A stretch of 64,000 nt of DNA, taken from NCBI RefSeq assembly GCF_036077095.1, contig NZ_CP107960.1:2976001-3040000 (forward strand), written 5' to 3'. Numbering within the stretch: position 1 is the first letter of the stretch; each line of letters opens with the position of its first letter. The DNA comes from Streptomyces sp. NBC_00376 (lineage in GTDB: Bacteria > Actinomycetota > Actinomycetes > Streptomycetales > Streptomycetaceae). The notes beneath the pieces are model-generated. The model was given only the letters and a program-made list of their open reading frames with translations, made no database searches and was not told the origin of the DNA. Made by a program: the position numbers and the translations under genes. Shown here in pieces: positions 26,363-34,911 of the stretch.

Positions 26363-27001
26363 TCAGTCGTTCGGCACGACCTCGTAGCGCGGCGTGTTCT
26401 CCGCCATCTGCCGCAGCGCGTCCTTGCGGTCCCGCTTCGAGAGCCGGTCGATGTACAGGTAGCCGTACAGGTGGTCCGTCTCGTGCTGGAGGCAGCGGGC
26501 GAAGTAGCCGCTGCCCCGGACCTTGACCGGGTTGCCCTTGGCGTCCTGTCCGCGGACCACCGCGTAGTCCGGGCGGGCGAGCGAGGCGTACGCCGTCGGG
26601 ACGGAGAGGCAGCCCTCGTTGGAGTCGTCCAGGATCCGGTCCTCGGGCGCCAGCTCTTCGAGCACCGGGTTGCAGACGGCGCCCACGTGCCGCACACCGT
26701 CGTCGTCCGGGCAGTCGTAGACGAAGACCTTGAGGTCGACGCCGATCTGGTTGGCGGCCAGGCCGACGCCCTCCGCGGTCCGCTGGCTCGCGAACATGTC
26801 GTCGATCAGCCGGCCCAGCTCGTCGTCGAACTCGGTGACGTCCTTGCACTCCTTGTGGAGCACCGGGTTGCCCACGACCGTGATCGGACGAGAGGTGCCG
26901 CGCTCGCGATGTGCCGCCTCGCGCGCCTCACAGTCCTCGGTGTCCACGACGAAACCCTCGTCGTCGACGCTGATCTGCTCGTCCGTATCCTGCTGCGCCA
27001 T
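26363..27001 (-). CDS. def: Peptide deformylase
   Basis: A 212-residue enzyme that removes the formyl group from nascent N termini. All three motifs are present: [17 protein letters not shown] (metal Cys) and QHETDHLYG (HExxH). It carries an acidic N-terminal extension of about 36 residues ([16 protein letters not shown]...) before the catalytic domain, which starts around [10 protein letters not shown]; such extensions occur in actinobacterial type I enzymes. It stands alone between strong hairpins. Other def copies are likely elsewhere in the genome. Confidence 0.94.
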   Translation of the reverse strand: MAQQDTDEQISVDDEGFVVDTEDCEAREAAHRERGTSRPITVVGNPVLHKECKDVTEFDDELGRLIDDMFASQRTAEGVGLAANQIGVDLKVFVYDCPDDDGVRHVGAVCNPVLEELAPEDRILDDSNEGCLSVPTAYASLARPDYAVVRGQDAKGNPVKVRGSGYFARCLQHETDHLYGYLYIDRLSKRDRKDALRQMAENTPRYEVVPND

Positions 27002-27115
27002 GTCCGCCGTACGCCTTCCTCAAAACCTGAAACCCGGCCCTGGGCCCGAAGTCCGGCCCTGCCTGAAACCAGGCCGTCCGACAGTTCCGGGGCTTGGGCA
27101 CCCGAGCACCGCGAC

Positions 27116-27144
27116 CCGGTGCCCGTACAGCCTACGGGCACCGG
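27116..27144 (-). terminator. Terminator of the TPR gene
   Basis: A 12-bp perfect stem (27116-27127 with 27133-27144) with a 5-base loop, directly against the stop codon of the TPR gene. Confidence 0.65.
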
Positions 27145-28137
27145 TCAGCAGACTTCTTCGAGATCCCGCCACTCGCGGCTGTCCGGGCTGTCCGCCACCC
27201 AGCCGTCCAGCAGACCGCGCACCAGCCCGGCCGGTGCCGCTATCCCGCACTCCCGCTCGGGCACCCACAGCTCACCGGCGGTGCGGTGGCCCAGCGGGCC
27301 CGGATGGCCCGGCTCGCTGTGGTCGTGCGGGTCGAGGTGCTCACCGTCGCCCTCGTCGCTCTCCATCCGGCTCTCCGAGCAGGCCCGGCAGAGGAGCCGT
27401 ACGGAGGACGACCAGTCCTCGGCGGCGAACCCGGCGTCGGACGCCAGCTGCTCCAGCGCGTCCCGGTCCTCCTCGGTGGCCGCTTCGAGCAGCACCACCC
27501 AGGTCGGTACGGGGGACGGCGCCCACAGCTCGATCTCGTCGAAGACCGGGTAGGAGGGCCCGGCCGCGGTGACCCGCTCGCCGTGCGGCACCCCGTCGTG
27601 CAGGACGACCTCGCCCCAGCGGCGGCCGGACGACGGCAGCGGAATGGAGAGCACCTCCATCCGGGCCGGATCGAGCCTGCGGCCCCAGACCACCTCGGCC
27701 TCGCCCTCCGGCGACAGCCGTACCGCGGCGCTGCCCAGCTCCATGCCGACCGGCTCGCTGTTGGCCGCCGAGGTGTGCTGGCCGGCGCCCGGCACCTTCA
27801 GGCCGTACGCCTGCCAGGCCCGGCGGGCCAGCGGCCAGTCCTGCAGCGCGGTGGCGGCGATCCCGACGTTCCACCAGTCGGGAGCGCCGGATTCCTTGTC
27901 GAGCAGCGCGACGGCCCGCAGGCCGGCGGCTCTCGCCTGTTCCCAGTCATGCCGGAACTTGTGCAGCAGCGCCAGGTTGAACCACGACTCCGAGAGCCAG
28001 GGTTCCAGGTCCGCCGCACGTGTCAGCAGCGCGCCCGCGTCCTCGTACCGGCCGTCGCCGATCAGCGTGAACGCGCGGTCCGTGGCCTGCCGCCAAGAGG
28101 CGGAGGGCCGATGCCGTACCTTCCCGAAGATCCTCAC
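27145..28137 (-). CDS. Tetratricopeptide repeat protein
   Basis: A 330-residue cytoplasmic protein. TPR-like helices occupy about residues 15-115 (RAFTLIGDGRYEDAGALLTRAADLEP; SWFNLALLHKFRHDWEQARAAG; DWWNVGIAATALQDWPLARRAW). The remaining two thirds contain a beta-rich domain of unknown function, a short His/Asp/Gly-rich segment and a conserved C-terminal CGIAAPAGLVRGLLDGW. Partner unknown. The GTG at 28137 (VRIFGKVRHRP) is chosen because homology-like sequence starts there; the frame is open to 28257. Confidence 0.75.
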   Translation of the reverse strand: MRIFGKVRHRPSASWRQATDRAFTLIGDGRYEDAGALLTRAADLEPWLSESWFNLALLHKFRHDWEQARAAGLRAVALLDKESGAPDWWNVGIAATALQDWPLARRAWQAYGLKVPGAGQHTSAANSEPVGMELGSAAVRLSPEGEAEVVWGRRLDPARMEVLSIPLPSSGRRWGEVVLHDGVPHGERVTAAGPSYPVFDEIELWAPSPVPTWVVLLEAATEEDRDALEQLASDAGFAAEDWSSSVRLLCRACSESRMESDEGDGEHLDPHDHSEPGHPGPLGHRTAGELWVPERECGIAAPAGLVRGLLDGWVADSPDSREWRDLEEVC

Positions 28138-28228
28138 GATTCCCGCCTGTCCCGACTGGACACCCTCGTTTTCCGCTCTTCTTCGCATCCAACCATGCCG
28201 GGCCGGACGCCCGCTCATTACCCATGGG

Positions 28229-29494
28229 TTACCCGGGCAGGACCGGGGCCGGAACACCCCGGGCGAGGACCCTGGCCAGTGATTCCACGACTTCGGGCTG
28301 ATAGTCGTGGGCGGTCCCGAGCCTGAGTTGTTCCAGCGCGCCCAGCGGCCCGATGAGACTTTCCCCGCACAGGTCGTCGTATGCGTTGACGGCCCTGACG
28401 ATCCTGGCGGACAACGGCTGCTCGCGGTAGGGGTCGGCCTGCCGTTCCACGACGACGGCGACCTCGGGGTCCACCCCGGTCTGGCGGACCACGGCCCCGC
28501 CGAGCAGCGCGATACGGCGCTGATCGGCGGCGGGCAGGGTGGCCGTCGCCCCGTCCGGGACCGGGTCTACCAGCGAGAGCTGGCCGATGTCGTGCATCAG
28601 GGCGGCGTGCTCCAGCACGGTCAGCCGGCTCCCGGAGAGCCCCAGCTCACGGCCGACGGCCCGGCAGAGCACGGCGACCCGGCGGGCATGCCCGTGCGGG
28701 GTGTACCCGGCGATCTCGGTGGACCTGGCGAGCGAGGCGATGGTCTGCCGGTAGGTGATGCGCACGGCGACGAACCGGCGGAACGAGACATGGGTCAGCA
28801 GCAGCGGTACGCACAGGACGGGCAGCGCCCACAGCCCGGCGACGGCCACCCCGAGCGCCATCACGACCCCGGTCGCGCAGACCGCCGAGCCGATGCCGAG
28901 AAGGCCGCGCAGCTCGTCCCGCAGCAGCGGCGGGTAGGGGTGGCGGGTGCGCGCACGCAGCAGCAGGGCCGCGAGCACGGCGTCGCACAGGGCGGTCAGG
29001 ACGAGGATCAGGAGCAGGACGAGCACGTAGTACGGGCCCTCGCCGGACCAGCCCTCGGCGCGCCCGCTGTTGTACAGCGGCTGGAAGCACACGGCGGCGA
29101 AGGTGACGGTCAGGACGCGGCGGGCCACCCGGTCGGGTGCGGGCCCCGTGCCCCGGGCCACATGGGGCACACAGGCCACGAGGTTCGCCGCGACGAGCAC
29201 GGCAACCACCTGGAGGACGCCGTGCTCGGTCGGTCCGCCGCCGCTGCAGCCCAGCAGGGCGTACGCGAGGGCTCCGGCGGCGCCGAGCGGCGCGGGCTCG
29301 CGCTCGCCGGGCAGCGCGCCCCAGCGGGCCAGTTCACCGACGGCGATGAGCACCCCGAAGGCGAGGGCGTGGCCGGGCTCGTGGACGCCGTTCCAGAGGG
29401 TGTGGCCGAGCCCGGCGGCGGCGAGCAGGGCCGCGGCGGCGCGGACGGTGAGGACGGCGGCGGGCAGCCGGGTGCCGGCCCTGTCCCGGGTCAC
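28229..29494 (-). CDS. Membrane HD-domain protein, degenerate HD-GYP partner
   Basis: A 421-residue protein with six to seven membrane helices in the first ~240 residues, then an HD domain. The HD core is present (LEHAALMHDIGQLSLVDP), but the HHExxDGxGYP loop of active HD-GYP phosphodiesterases is replaced by ERQADPYREQ. It may be a regulatory paralog of its neighbour or have different specificity. The GTG at 29494 overlaps the stop of the upstream HD-GYP gene by four bases, so the two are coupled and presumably act together. Confidence 0.8.
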   Translation of the reverse strand: MTRDRAGTRLPAAVLTVRAAAALLAAAGLGHTLWNGVHEPGHALAFGVLIAVGELARWGALPGEREPAPLGAAGALAYALLGCSGGGPTEHGVLQVVAVLVAANLVACVPHVARGTGPAPDRVARRVLTVTFAAVCFQPLYNSGRAEGWSGEGPYYVLVLLLILVLTALCDAVLAALLLRARTRHPYPPLLRDELRGLLGIGSAVCATGVVMALGVAVAGLWALPVLCVPLLLTHVSFRRFVAVRITYRQTIASLARSTEIAGYTPHGHARRVAVLCRAVGRELGLSGSRLTVLEHAALMHDIGQLSLVDPVPDGATATLPAADQRRIALLGGAVVRQTGVDPEVAVVVERQADPYREQPLSARIVRAVNAYDDLCGESLIGPLGALEQLRLGTAHDYQPEVVESLARVLARGVPAPVLPG

Positions 29495-30957
29495 CGGCGG
29501 CGGTCCGCGGGCGACTGCGGTCCGGGCACCGCACCGAGCCCGTCCGCCGGGGGCTGCGGCGGCGGTACGCGGTCGAGCCCGCCGGACGGCCCGGGGCGGC
29601 CCGGGGCGGCCTCCGCGCTCTCGGCCCGGGGCCCGGGGACCCCCGGCCCGTCCGCCGTCCCGGCCATCGTCACCGCCGACCAGCCGTGCCGTTCGAGCCC
29701 GCGCGCCAGCGCCTGGACCATCTGCGGGTCGAACTGGGTGCCCGCACACCGCTTCAGCTCCTCCAGCGCGGCCGGCACGGGCCTGCCCCGCCGGTAGGAC
29801 CGGGTCGAGGTCATCGCGTCGAAGGCGTCCGCCACCGCGACGACCCGGGCGAACTCCGGGATCTCGCGCCCGCTGAGCCCGTACGGGTAGCCGCTGCCGT
29901 CGAGCCGCTCGTGGTGGTGCAGGATCGCGGCCCGCGCCTCGCCGAGGAAGCCGATGCCGCGGACGATCTCGTGCCCGTACTCCGGGTGCAGTTCGATCAC
30001 CTGTCGTTCCTCCGGGGTGAGCGGACCGTCCTTGCGGAGCACCCGGGTGGGGACGCCGAGCTTGCCGACGTCGTGCAGGATGCCGGCGAACCGGACGACC
30101 TCCAGGCGGCCGGGGTCCATGCCCAGTTCGCGGGCGATGAGGACGGAGGCCCGCCCGACCCGCTCGCTGTGGCCCCGGGTGTAGGTGTCCTTGATGTCGA
30201 CGGCCTGCACCAGCGCCCTGATGGTGGCGCGGTGGGCGGCGTGCTCGCGGTGGTACTGGGCGAAGACCCAGCAGGAGATGTACATCGGCAGCAGGACGAT
30301 CAGCGCGGACAACGGACCGTACGGACCGCGCCACAGGACCGCCATCATCAGCCCGGCGAGTCCGTGCACCAGATGCGGTCCCAGCGAGCGCGGCAGCAGC
30401 CCGCTCCAGGCCCGCCGCAGGGGCAGCTGCTCGGCCACGGCCAGGATGGAGCCGTCCAGCGAGGTCAGTACGAGGCTGAAGGCCAGGGCGGCGGCGCAGG
30501 CGGGCAGGATCGCGTAGGGCAGGTCGGGGAGCCGGCCGGGGCCGGTACCGGTGCCGCCGAGCGTGACGGTGCCGCCGAAGAGTCCGTGGACGGACGAGGC
30601 CGCCCAGACCGTGACGGCGAGCTGCGCGGCCCGCCAGACGCGCCGTGCGGTGAACGGCGGCTGTTCGACCCGGCCGACGAGCGATCCGGGCACGGCGACG
30701 AGGGCGGCCGCGGCGGGCGGCAGCAGGAAGGCGGCGGCAAGCAGCAAAGGGAAGAACGATCCCGCACGGATCGGCATGGAGCTGCCGAAGAAGGGGCAGC
30801 GCCCGGGGAGTTCACAGGCCAGATAGAGCCCGGTGAGCAGTGCGACGGTGACCCACGGGGTCCCGGCACCGCTCCGCAGCGCGGGAAGTACACAGCACAG
30901 GGCACCCAGCACGACCACCGCGATGTACGCGCGCGCCGCCCCGCGTGTGGCTCTCAC
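29491..30957 (-). CDS. Membrane HD-GYP domain protein (candidate cyclic-di-GMP phosphodiesterase)
   Basis: A 488-residue protein with an N-terminal membrane domain of about seven helices (residues 1-230) and a full HD-GYP domain: TRGHSERVG, FAGILHDVGKLG, HPEYGHEIV and HHHERLDGSGYP, all metal ligands intact, then DAFDAMTSTRSY. Known HD-GYP proteins hydrolyse cyclic-di-GMP to GMP; in Streptomyces that messenger acts through BldD. A Pro-rich tail of about 65 residues follows. The GTG start at 30957 is first of a coupled pair. Confidence 0.88.
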   Translation of the reverse strand: MRATRGAARAYIAVVVLGALCCVLPALRSGAGTPWVTVALLTGLYLACELPGRCPFFGSSMPIRAGSFFPLLLAAAFLLPPAAAALVAVPGSLVGRVEQPPFTARRVWRAAQLAVTVWAASSVHGLFGGTVTLGGTGTGPGRLPDLPYAILPACAAALAFSLVLTSLDGSILAVAEQLPLRRAWSGLLPRSLGPHLVHGLAGLMMAVLWRGPYGPLSALIVLLPMYISCWVFAQYHREHAAHRATIRALVQAVDIKDTYTRGHSERVGRASVLIARELGMDPGRLEVVRFAGILHDVGKLGVPTRVLRKDGPLTPEERQVIELHPEYGHEIVRGIGFLGEARAAILHHHERLDGSGYPYGLSGREIPEFARVVAVADAFDAMTSTRSYRRGRPVPAALEELKRCAGTQFDPQMVQALARGLERHGWSAVTMAGTADGPGVPGPRAESAEAAPGRPGPSGGLDRVPPPQPPADGLGAVPGPQSPADRRR

Positions 30958-31064
30958 CCGCTCGGCCCGCCCCCCAACATGGTCAATGGAGGCGCCAGGC
31001 TAGCGAGTTGTGGAACCGGTCGAGCGTCGATGAGCTCGATTAGCACATTCGGGTGATCCGGTGG

Positions 31065-31090
31065 CGGCGGCCGGTACGCACCGGCCGCCG
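31065..31090 (-). terminator. sigR-rsrA terminator
   Basis: An 11-bp perfect stem (CGGCGGCCGGT/ACCGGCCGCCG) with a 4-base loop, directly after the rsrA stop codon. Confidence 0.7.
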
Positions 31091-31094
31091 GGTG

Positions 31095-31415
31095 TCACTC
31101 CTTGGCGGCGGTCGGCTGTCCGCTCTCGGCCGCCGTCACGTCCTGCTCGGGCACGGCCTGCCCCGAGCGGATCAGATCGATCCGGCCCATCACCTTGGAC
31201 CGCAGATCACTGGGCACGTCGTCCTGGCCGCAGCAACGCTTCACCAGCTTCTTGACGGCCTGTTCCAGGCCGTACTTCTCCAGGCACGGGGAGCACTCCT
31301 CGAAGTGCACCTCGAACTTGGTGCAGTCGCTGTCGGGCATCTCGTGGTCGAGGAACTCGTAGAGATGATCGAGGACTTCCGAGCAGTCCGTCTCGTGCGG
31401 CTCTCCGCAGCTCAT
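31095..31415 (-). CDS. rsrA: Zinc-dependent redox anti-sigma factor RsrA
   Basis: A 106-residue ZAS-family anti-sigma factor that holds SigR inactive until disulfide stress oxidises it and expels zinc. The redox/zinc site is complete: Cys11 in HETDC, and HFEECSPC giving His37, Cys41 and Cys44. Length agrees with the S. coelicolor protein. The ATG at 31415 overlaps the sigR stop (ATGA), so the two are made together. The tail after about residue 85 is variable. Confidence 0.95.
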   Translation of the reverse strand: MSCGEPHETDCSEVLDHLYEFLDHEMPDSDCTKFEVHFEECSPCLEKYGLEQAVKKLVKRCCGQDDVPSDLRSKVMGRIDLIRSGQAVPEQDVTAAESGQPTAAKE

Positions 31416-32254
31416 GAGCCCGAGCCTTTCCGATCGTCCGACTCTCCGGCACCGGCCGGGACGAGCCCGCGCTCCCGGGCGTAGTCCTCCAGCATGCCGC
31501 GCAGCTGGCGGCGGCCCCGGTGCAGTCGGGACATCACCGTACCGATGGGAGTCCCCATGATGTCCGCGATCTCCTTGTAGGCAAAGCCCTCGACATCGGC
31601 GAGATACACGGCGATGCGGAACTCTTCGGGGATCGCCTGCAGAGCGGACTTCACGTCGGAGTCGGGCAGGTGGTCGAGCGCCTGCGACTCGGCGGATCGC
31701 AGACCGGTCGACATGTGCGACTCGGCGCGCGCCAGCTGCCAGTCCTCGATCTCCTCGGCGGCGCTGCGCTGGGGTTCGCGCTGCTTCTTGCGGTACGAGT
31801 TGATGAACGTGTTGGTGAGGATGCGGTACATCCACGCCTTGAGGTTGGTGCCCTCACGGAACTGGTGGAAGGAGCCGTACGCCTTGGCATACGTCTCCTG
31901 GACCAGGTCCTCGGCGTCCGCGGGGTTGCGCGTCATGCGCAGCGCGGCCGAGTACATCTGGTCGAGGAAACCGAGCGCGTCCCGCTCGAAGCGCGCGTTG
32001 CGCTCGGCGGACGTCTCCTGTGCGCGGCCGTCGTCGGTCCCTGTGTCGGTCCCAGTGACCGGACCCACCTCCTCCAACGCTGTGGCGGAGCCGAAACCGG
32101 ACCCGCTCGAATCGGAGAATAGTCGACCTTGCTTCGATACGGGCTGTCGTTCCGATCCGCCCGGGGCCCGATCGGGAGTGGTCCTGGCCGCGTGCAGCAC
32201 CGTCCACTCCAGGTCAGCGGCGTTCGAGCGGCGCGGGCAGATGGTCGAACCCAT
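31412..32254 (-). CDS. sigR: ECF sigma factor SigR (with N-terminally extended SigR' form)
   Basis: Disulfide-stress sigma factor. Region 2 ([54 protein letters not shown]) and region 4 ([29 protein letters not shown]) are typical. Two products are expected: the 218-residue SigR from the GTG at 32068 (VGPVTGTD), and a 280-residue SigR' from the ATG at 32254. In S. coelicolor the extended form is made from the stress-induced promoter and is unstable. The promoter at 32305-32331 lies upstream of the long start, which fits that model. Confidence 0.94.
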   Translation of the reverse strand: MGSTICPRRSNAADLEWTVLHAARTTPDRAPGGSERQPVSKQGRLFSDSSGSGFGSATALEEVGPVTGTDTGTDDGRAQETSAERNARFERDALGFLDQMYSAALRMTRNPADAEDLVQETYAKAYGSFHQFREGTNLKAWMYRILTNTFINSYRKKQREPQRSAAEEIEDWQLARAESHMSTGLRSAESQALDHLPDSDVKSALQAIPEEFRIAVYLADVEGFAYKEIADIMGTPIGTVMSRLHRGRRQLRGMLEDYARERGLVPAGAGESDDRKGSGS

Positions 32255-32304
32255 GCGACGGACTCCCTCTCCACGTACGACGTTGATGTACCGATGTCAC
32301 CGAC

Positions 32305-32331
32305 AACAGTGGCCCCTCCCCCAACATTCCC
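32305..32331 (-). promoter_or_regulatory. SigR-dependent promoter of sigR-rsrA (p2)
   Basis: On the minus strand GGGAAT is followed by exactly 18 bases and GTT, an exact match to the SigR promoter consensus GGGAAT-N18-GTT. The -10 lies about 50 bases upstream of the long sigR start codon. It should provide positive autoregulation under thiol stress. Confidence 0.9.
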
Positions 32332-32341
32332 GGGGTGTACG

Positions 32342-33010
32342 TCACACGAGGGCCGACAGCCAGCCGGTCACGGCGGCGGTCAGGATCCCCATCGCCTCGT
32401 CCTGGCCGAGGTCGGCCTTCTTCGGTACGGAGAACCCGTGGTCGGCGTACGGCACTTCGGCGAGCTCGTACTCCCCCGGAGGGAATTCGGCGGGCCGCCC
32501 GAACGGGTCGTGGCCGCCCTGCACGACGAACGTGGGCACTCCGGAGCCGAGCAGCTCGTCCGCGCGGGACTTCTCCGGCTTGCCCGGCGGGTGCAGCGGG
32601 AAGCTGAGCGCGAGGACGGCGTGGGCGCCGAGCTCCGCGGCGGTCCGGCAGGCCACCCGGGCCCCGGCGCTCCGCCCGCCCGCGACGACGGGCAGTCCGG
32701 GCGCGGTGAGCGCGGGCCACAGCCCCCGCCACCCGGTGTCCAGGGTCTTCGGGGCGGGCGCCAGCCGCTTCCCGGCGACCCGCCACGGCTGCTCCACCAG
32801 GGCCACGGTCACCCCGTGGGCGGGCAGCGCGGCGGCCAGGGCCTGGAGGTCGCGGGCCTCGATGCCGCCGCCCGCGCCATGGCCGAGGGCCAGCACCAGG
32901 CGGGCGCGGCCCGCCTTCGTGGTGCCCGTCGCGGGGAACCAGGTGATCCTGGCCGGTCCGGCGTCGGTGTCGATCGTTTCGGCCCGGCGGCCGGTGTCTG
33001 TAGTGCTCAC
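32342..33010 (-). CDS. Alpha/beta hydrolase family protein
   Basis: A 222-residue cytoplasmic protein of the dienelactone-hydrolase-like family. ALGHGAGGG is the oxyanion-hole region, the nucleophile Ser sits in GGRSAGARVA (GxSxG), the Asp candidate is in VVQGGHDPFG and the His in YADHGFS. The substrate is unknown. The GTG at 33010 is preferred over the ATG at 33019 because GGAGG lies nine bases before it. It ends 11 bases from the sigR promoter, so the promoter sits in a very small gap. Confidence 0.85.
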   Translation of the reverse strand: MSTTDTGRRAETIDTDAGPARITWFPATGTTKAGRARLVLALGHGAGGGIEARDLQALAAALPAHGVTVALVEQPWRVAGKRLAPAPKTLDTGWRGLWPALTAPGLPVVAGGRSAGARVACRTAAELGAHAVLALSFPLHPPGKPEKSRADELLGSGVPTFVVQGGHDPFGRPAEFPPGEYELAEVPYADHGFSVPKKADLGQDEAMGILTAAVTGWLSALV

Positions 33011-33035
33011 GTGCCCCATCCTCCCCGCCGGGAGC

Positions 33036-33851
33036 TCAGAAGAGGGTGCCCACTTCCGGCGCGGCCAGTTCTTCCAGCAGTTCGGGCCCGTTGTTGCGGA
33101 CGTTGCTGACGGCCGTGGCCACCGGATAGGCCCGCATCAGCCCGCCCGGCGGCGGTGCGAGCAGCGCCTTCAGCTCCTCGACGTCGGTGCGCGAGGGGTC
33201 GAGCCAGTCGTCCCAGCGGTCCGGGGTCAGCATCAGCGGCATCCGGGGGTGGATGTCGGCGAGCGTGGCCGGACCGTCCGCGGGGGCGACGGCGAGCGGG
33301 GTGGTCTCCGCCTCGGTCGTGATCACCGTGCACGTCGCCCACCAGGCCATCGGGTGGTCGTCGGGCAGCGTCCGGTCGCGCCAGAACTCGTACAGCCCGG
33401 CCATCGCGAAGACCGATCCGTCGGCGGGGGTCACGAAGTACGGCTGCTTGCGCGGGCGCTTCTTCTTCTCCTTCTCCTCCAGCTGCCGTTCGTCCGCGCC
33501 GGTGACCCACTCGTAGTAGCCGTCGGCGGGCAGGATGCAGCGCCGGGAGACGAAGGGGCGGCGGAAGGACGGCTTCTCGTGGACGGTCTCCGCGCGGGCG
33601 TTGATCATCCGTGCGGCGCCCTCCGGGGACTTCGCCCAGGACGGCACGAGCCCCCATTTCAGCGCGCGCATCTGGCGAACCGGACGCTGGTCGTCTGCGT
33701 CTTTGAGAGGACGCTCCAGTACGGCGTAGACCTCCTTGGTGGGCGCCACGTTCCAATCGGGCGCCAGGGCCTCGGCCGGCTCCCACTTCTCGACCTGGAA
33801 GAGTCCGGTCAGGTCCTCGGGCCGCCGACTCGCTGAATACCGTCCGCACAT
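33036..33851 (-). CDS. SOS response-associated peptidase (HMCES/YedK family)
   Basis: A 271-residue protein that shields abasic sites in single-stranded DNA by a covalent link through its N-terminal cysteine. The start MCGRYSAS supplies Cys2. Other conserved elements are NVAPTKE, INARAETV, PADGYYEW and the active-site His in DIHPRMPLML. An insertion rich in Lys/Glu (EEKEKKKRPRKQ, about residue 140) lies after YEW. The start at 33851 is fixed by the need for Cys at position 2. It is divergent from the M50-like gene, 78 bases away. Confidence 0.92.
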   Translation of the reverse strand: MCGRYSASRRPEDLTGLFQVEKWEPAEALAPDWNVAPTKEVYAVLERPLKDADDQRPVRQMRALKWGLVPSWAKSPEGAARMINARAETVHEKPSFRRPFVSRRCILPADGYYEWVTGADERQLEEKEKKKRPRKQPYFVTPADGSVFAMAGLYEFWRDRTLPDDHPMAWWATCTVITTEAETTPLAVAPADGPATLADIHPRMPLMLTPDRWDDWLDPSRTDVEELKALLAPPPGGLMRAYPVATAVSNVRNNGPELLEELAAPEVGTLF

Positions 33852-33929
33852 GAGTGCCAGACTGCCACGACCGGCACACCGGCAGGACGCCGATACCGCA
33901 AGCCGATACCGCAAGGAGCCGCCCGCACC

Positions 33930-34643
33930 ATGGACAGCACCGAACTGGGCAACCTGTGGGACCGCGTGTTCGGCACCCAGCCCGCCCCCGAGCAGTGGCT
34001 GGTGGTGGTCACCGGCACGCTCGCACTGATCGCCGTCGTACCGAACCCGATATGGCGGCTGACCCGCAATGCGATCACCATCGCGCACGAGGGCGGCCAC
34101 GGGCTGATCGCGCTGCTCACCGGCCGGCAGCTGTCCGGCATCCGGCTGCACTCGGACACCAGCGGCCTGACCGTCAGCCGCGGCAAGCCGACCGGGATCG
34201 GCATGATCCTCACCGCGGCCGCCGGCTACACCGCCCCGCCGCTGCTGGGCCTGGGCGGCGCGTGGCTGCTGGTCGACGGCAGGATCACGCTGCTGCTGTG
34301 GGTGGCCACCGCGCTGCTCGCGGTGATGCTGGTGATGATCCGCAATGTGTACGGGGCGCTGACGGTGATCCTCACCGGCTCGGCCTTCCTGCTGGTGTCC
34401 TGGCTGGCCTCACCCGCCTGGCAGTCGCTGTTCGCGTACACCGTGGTCTGGTTCCTGCTGCTCGGCGGCGTGCGGCCGGCCTTCGAGCTCCAGTCCAAGC
34501 GGCGTCACGGCGGTGCGCCGGACTCGGACGCGGACCAGCTGTCACGGCTGACGGACGTGCCGGCCGCGCTCTGGCTCTTCCTCTTCCACGCGGTGTCGCT
34601 CTGCTCGCTGATCGGCGGCGGGCGCTGGCTGCTCGGCATGTGA
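33930..34643 (+). CDS. M50B-like membrane metallopeptidase
   Basis: A 237-residue integral membrane protein with about six helices. The zinc-protease signature HEGGH is in the second helix ([12 protein letters not shown]). It matches the M50B-like family of unknown substrate found in actinobacteria and some plants. The second metal ligand of site-2 proteases is not clear to me, so activity is not assured. The start ATG at 33930 follows a modest AAGGAG site. Confidence 0.82.
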   Translation: MDSTELGNLWDRVFGTQPAPEQWLVVVTGTLALIAVVPNPIWRLTRNAITIAHEGGHGLIALLTGRQLSGIRLHSDTSGLTVSRGKPTGIGMILTAAAGYTAPPLLGLGGAWLLVDGRITLLLWVATALLAVMLVMIRNVYGALTVILTGSAFLLVSWLASPAWQSLFAYTVVWFLLLGGVRPAFELQSKRRHGGAPDSDADQLSRLTDVPAALWLFLFHAVSLCSLIGGGRWLLGM

Positions 34644-34702
34644 GGCATACGGGGCCTCGGCGGAGCCCGCTGGGCGGGAGGCCGTCGGGCGAAGGCCGTT
34701 GA

Positions 34703-34898
34703 GACCGACCGGCAATCGGGGGGTGGGAGAAGGAGCGGGGCTGGGTGCGTGCAGCTGCAAGGCGGAGGATCGAGGCAACGCGATGGGGTCTCCCCTGCTC
34801 GAGCGAAGCCGAGAGCTCGGGGAAGTTGTTGATCGACGACAACGCCGCAGATGTGCGTGCCCAGCCCCGCGGCGCCACCCCCCGATTGCCGGTCGGTC
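34703..34898. mobile_element. MITE-like element between M50-like gene and aroA
   Basis: A 196-bp segment bounded by perfect 24-bp inverted repeats (34703-34726 with 34875-34898); imperfect pairing continues inward (GCGGGGCTGGG on the left, its complement on the right), so most of the element can fold into one hairpin. It has no open frame of its own, the profile of a miniature inverted-repeat element. Its inner part (TCTCCCCTGCTCGAGCGAAG and following) is, from memory, a repeat seen in many Streptomyces intergenic regions. The right end stops 13 bases before the aroA start codon. A clear target-site duplication is not visible. Confidence 0.65.
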
Positions 34899-34911
34899 TA
34901 AAGTGAGATCC

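Noticed and set aside
30185..31056. Plus-strand open frames opposite the HD-GYP gene
   Set aside because: No protein-like composition; the minus strand carries a complete domain architecture.
34703..34898. Ordinary transcription terminator for the M50-like gene
   Set aside because: The perfect arms are 148 bases apart and 24 bp long with further inner pairing; this fits a miniature inverted-repeat element better than a terminator, though it could still stop transcription.
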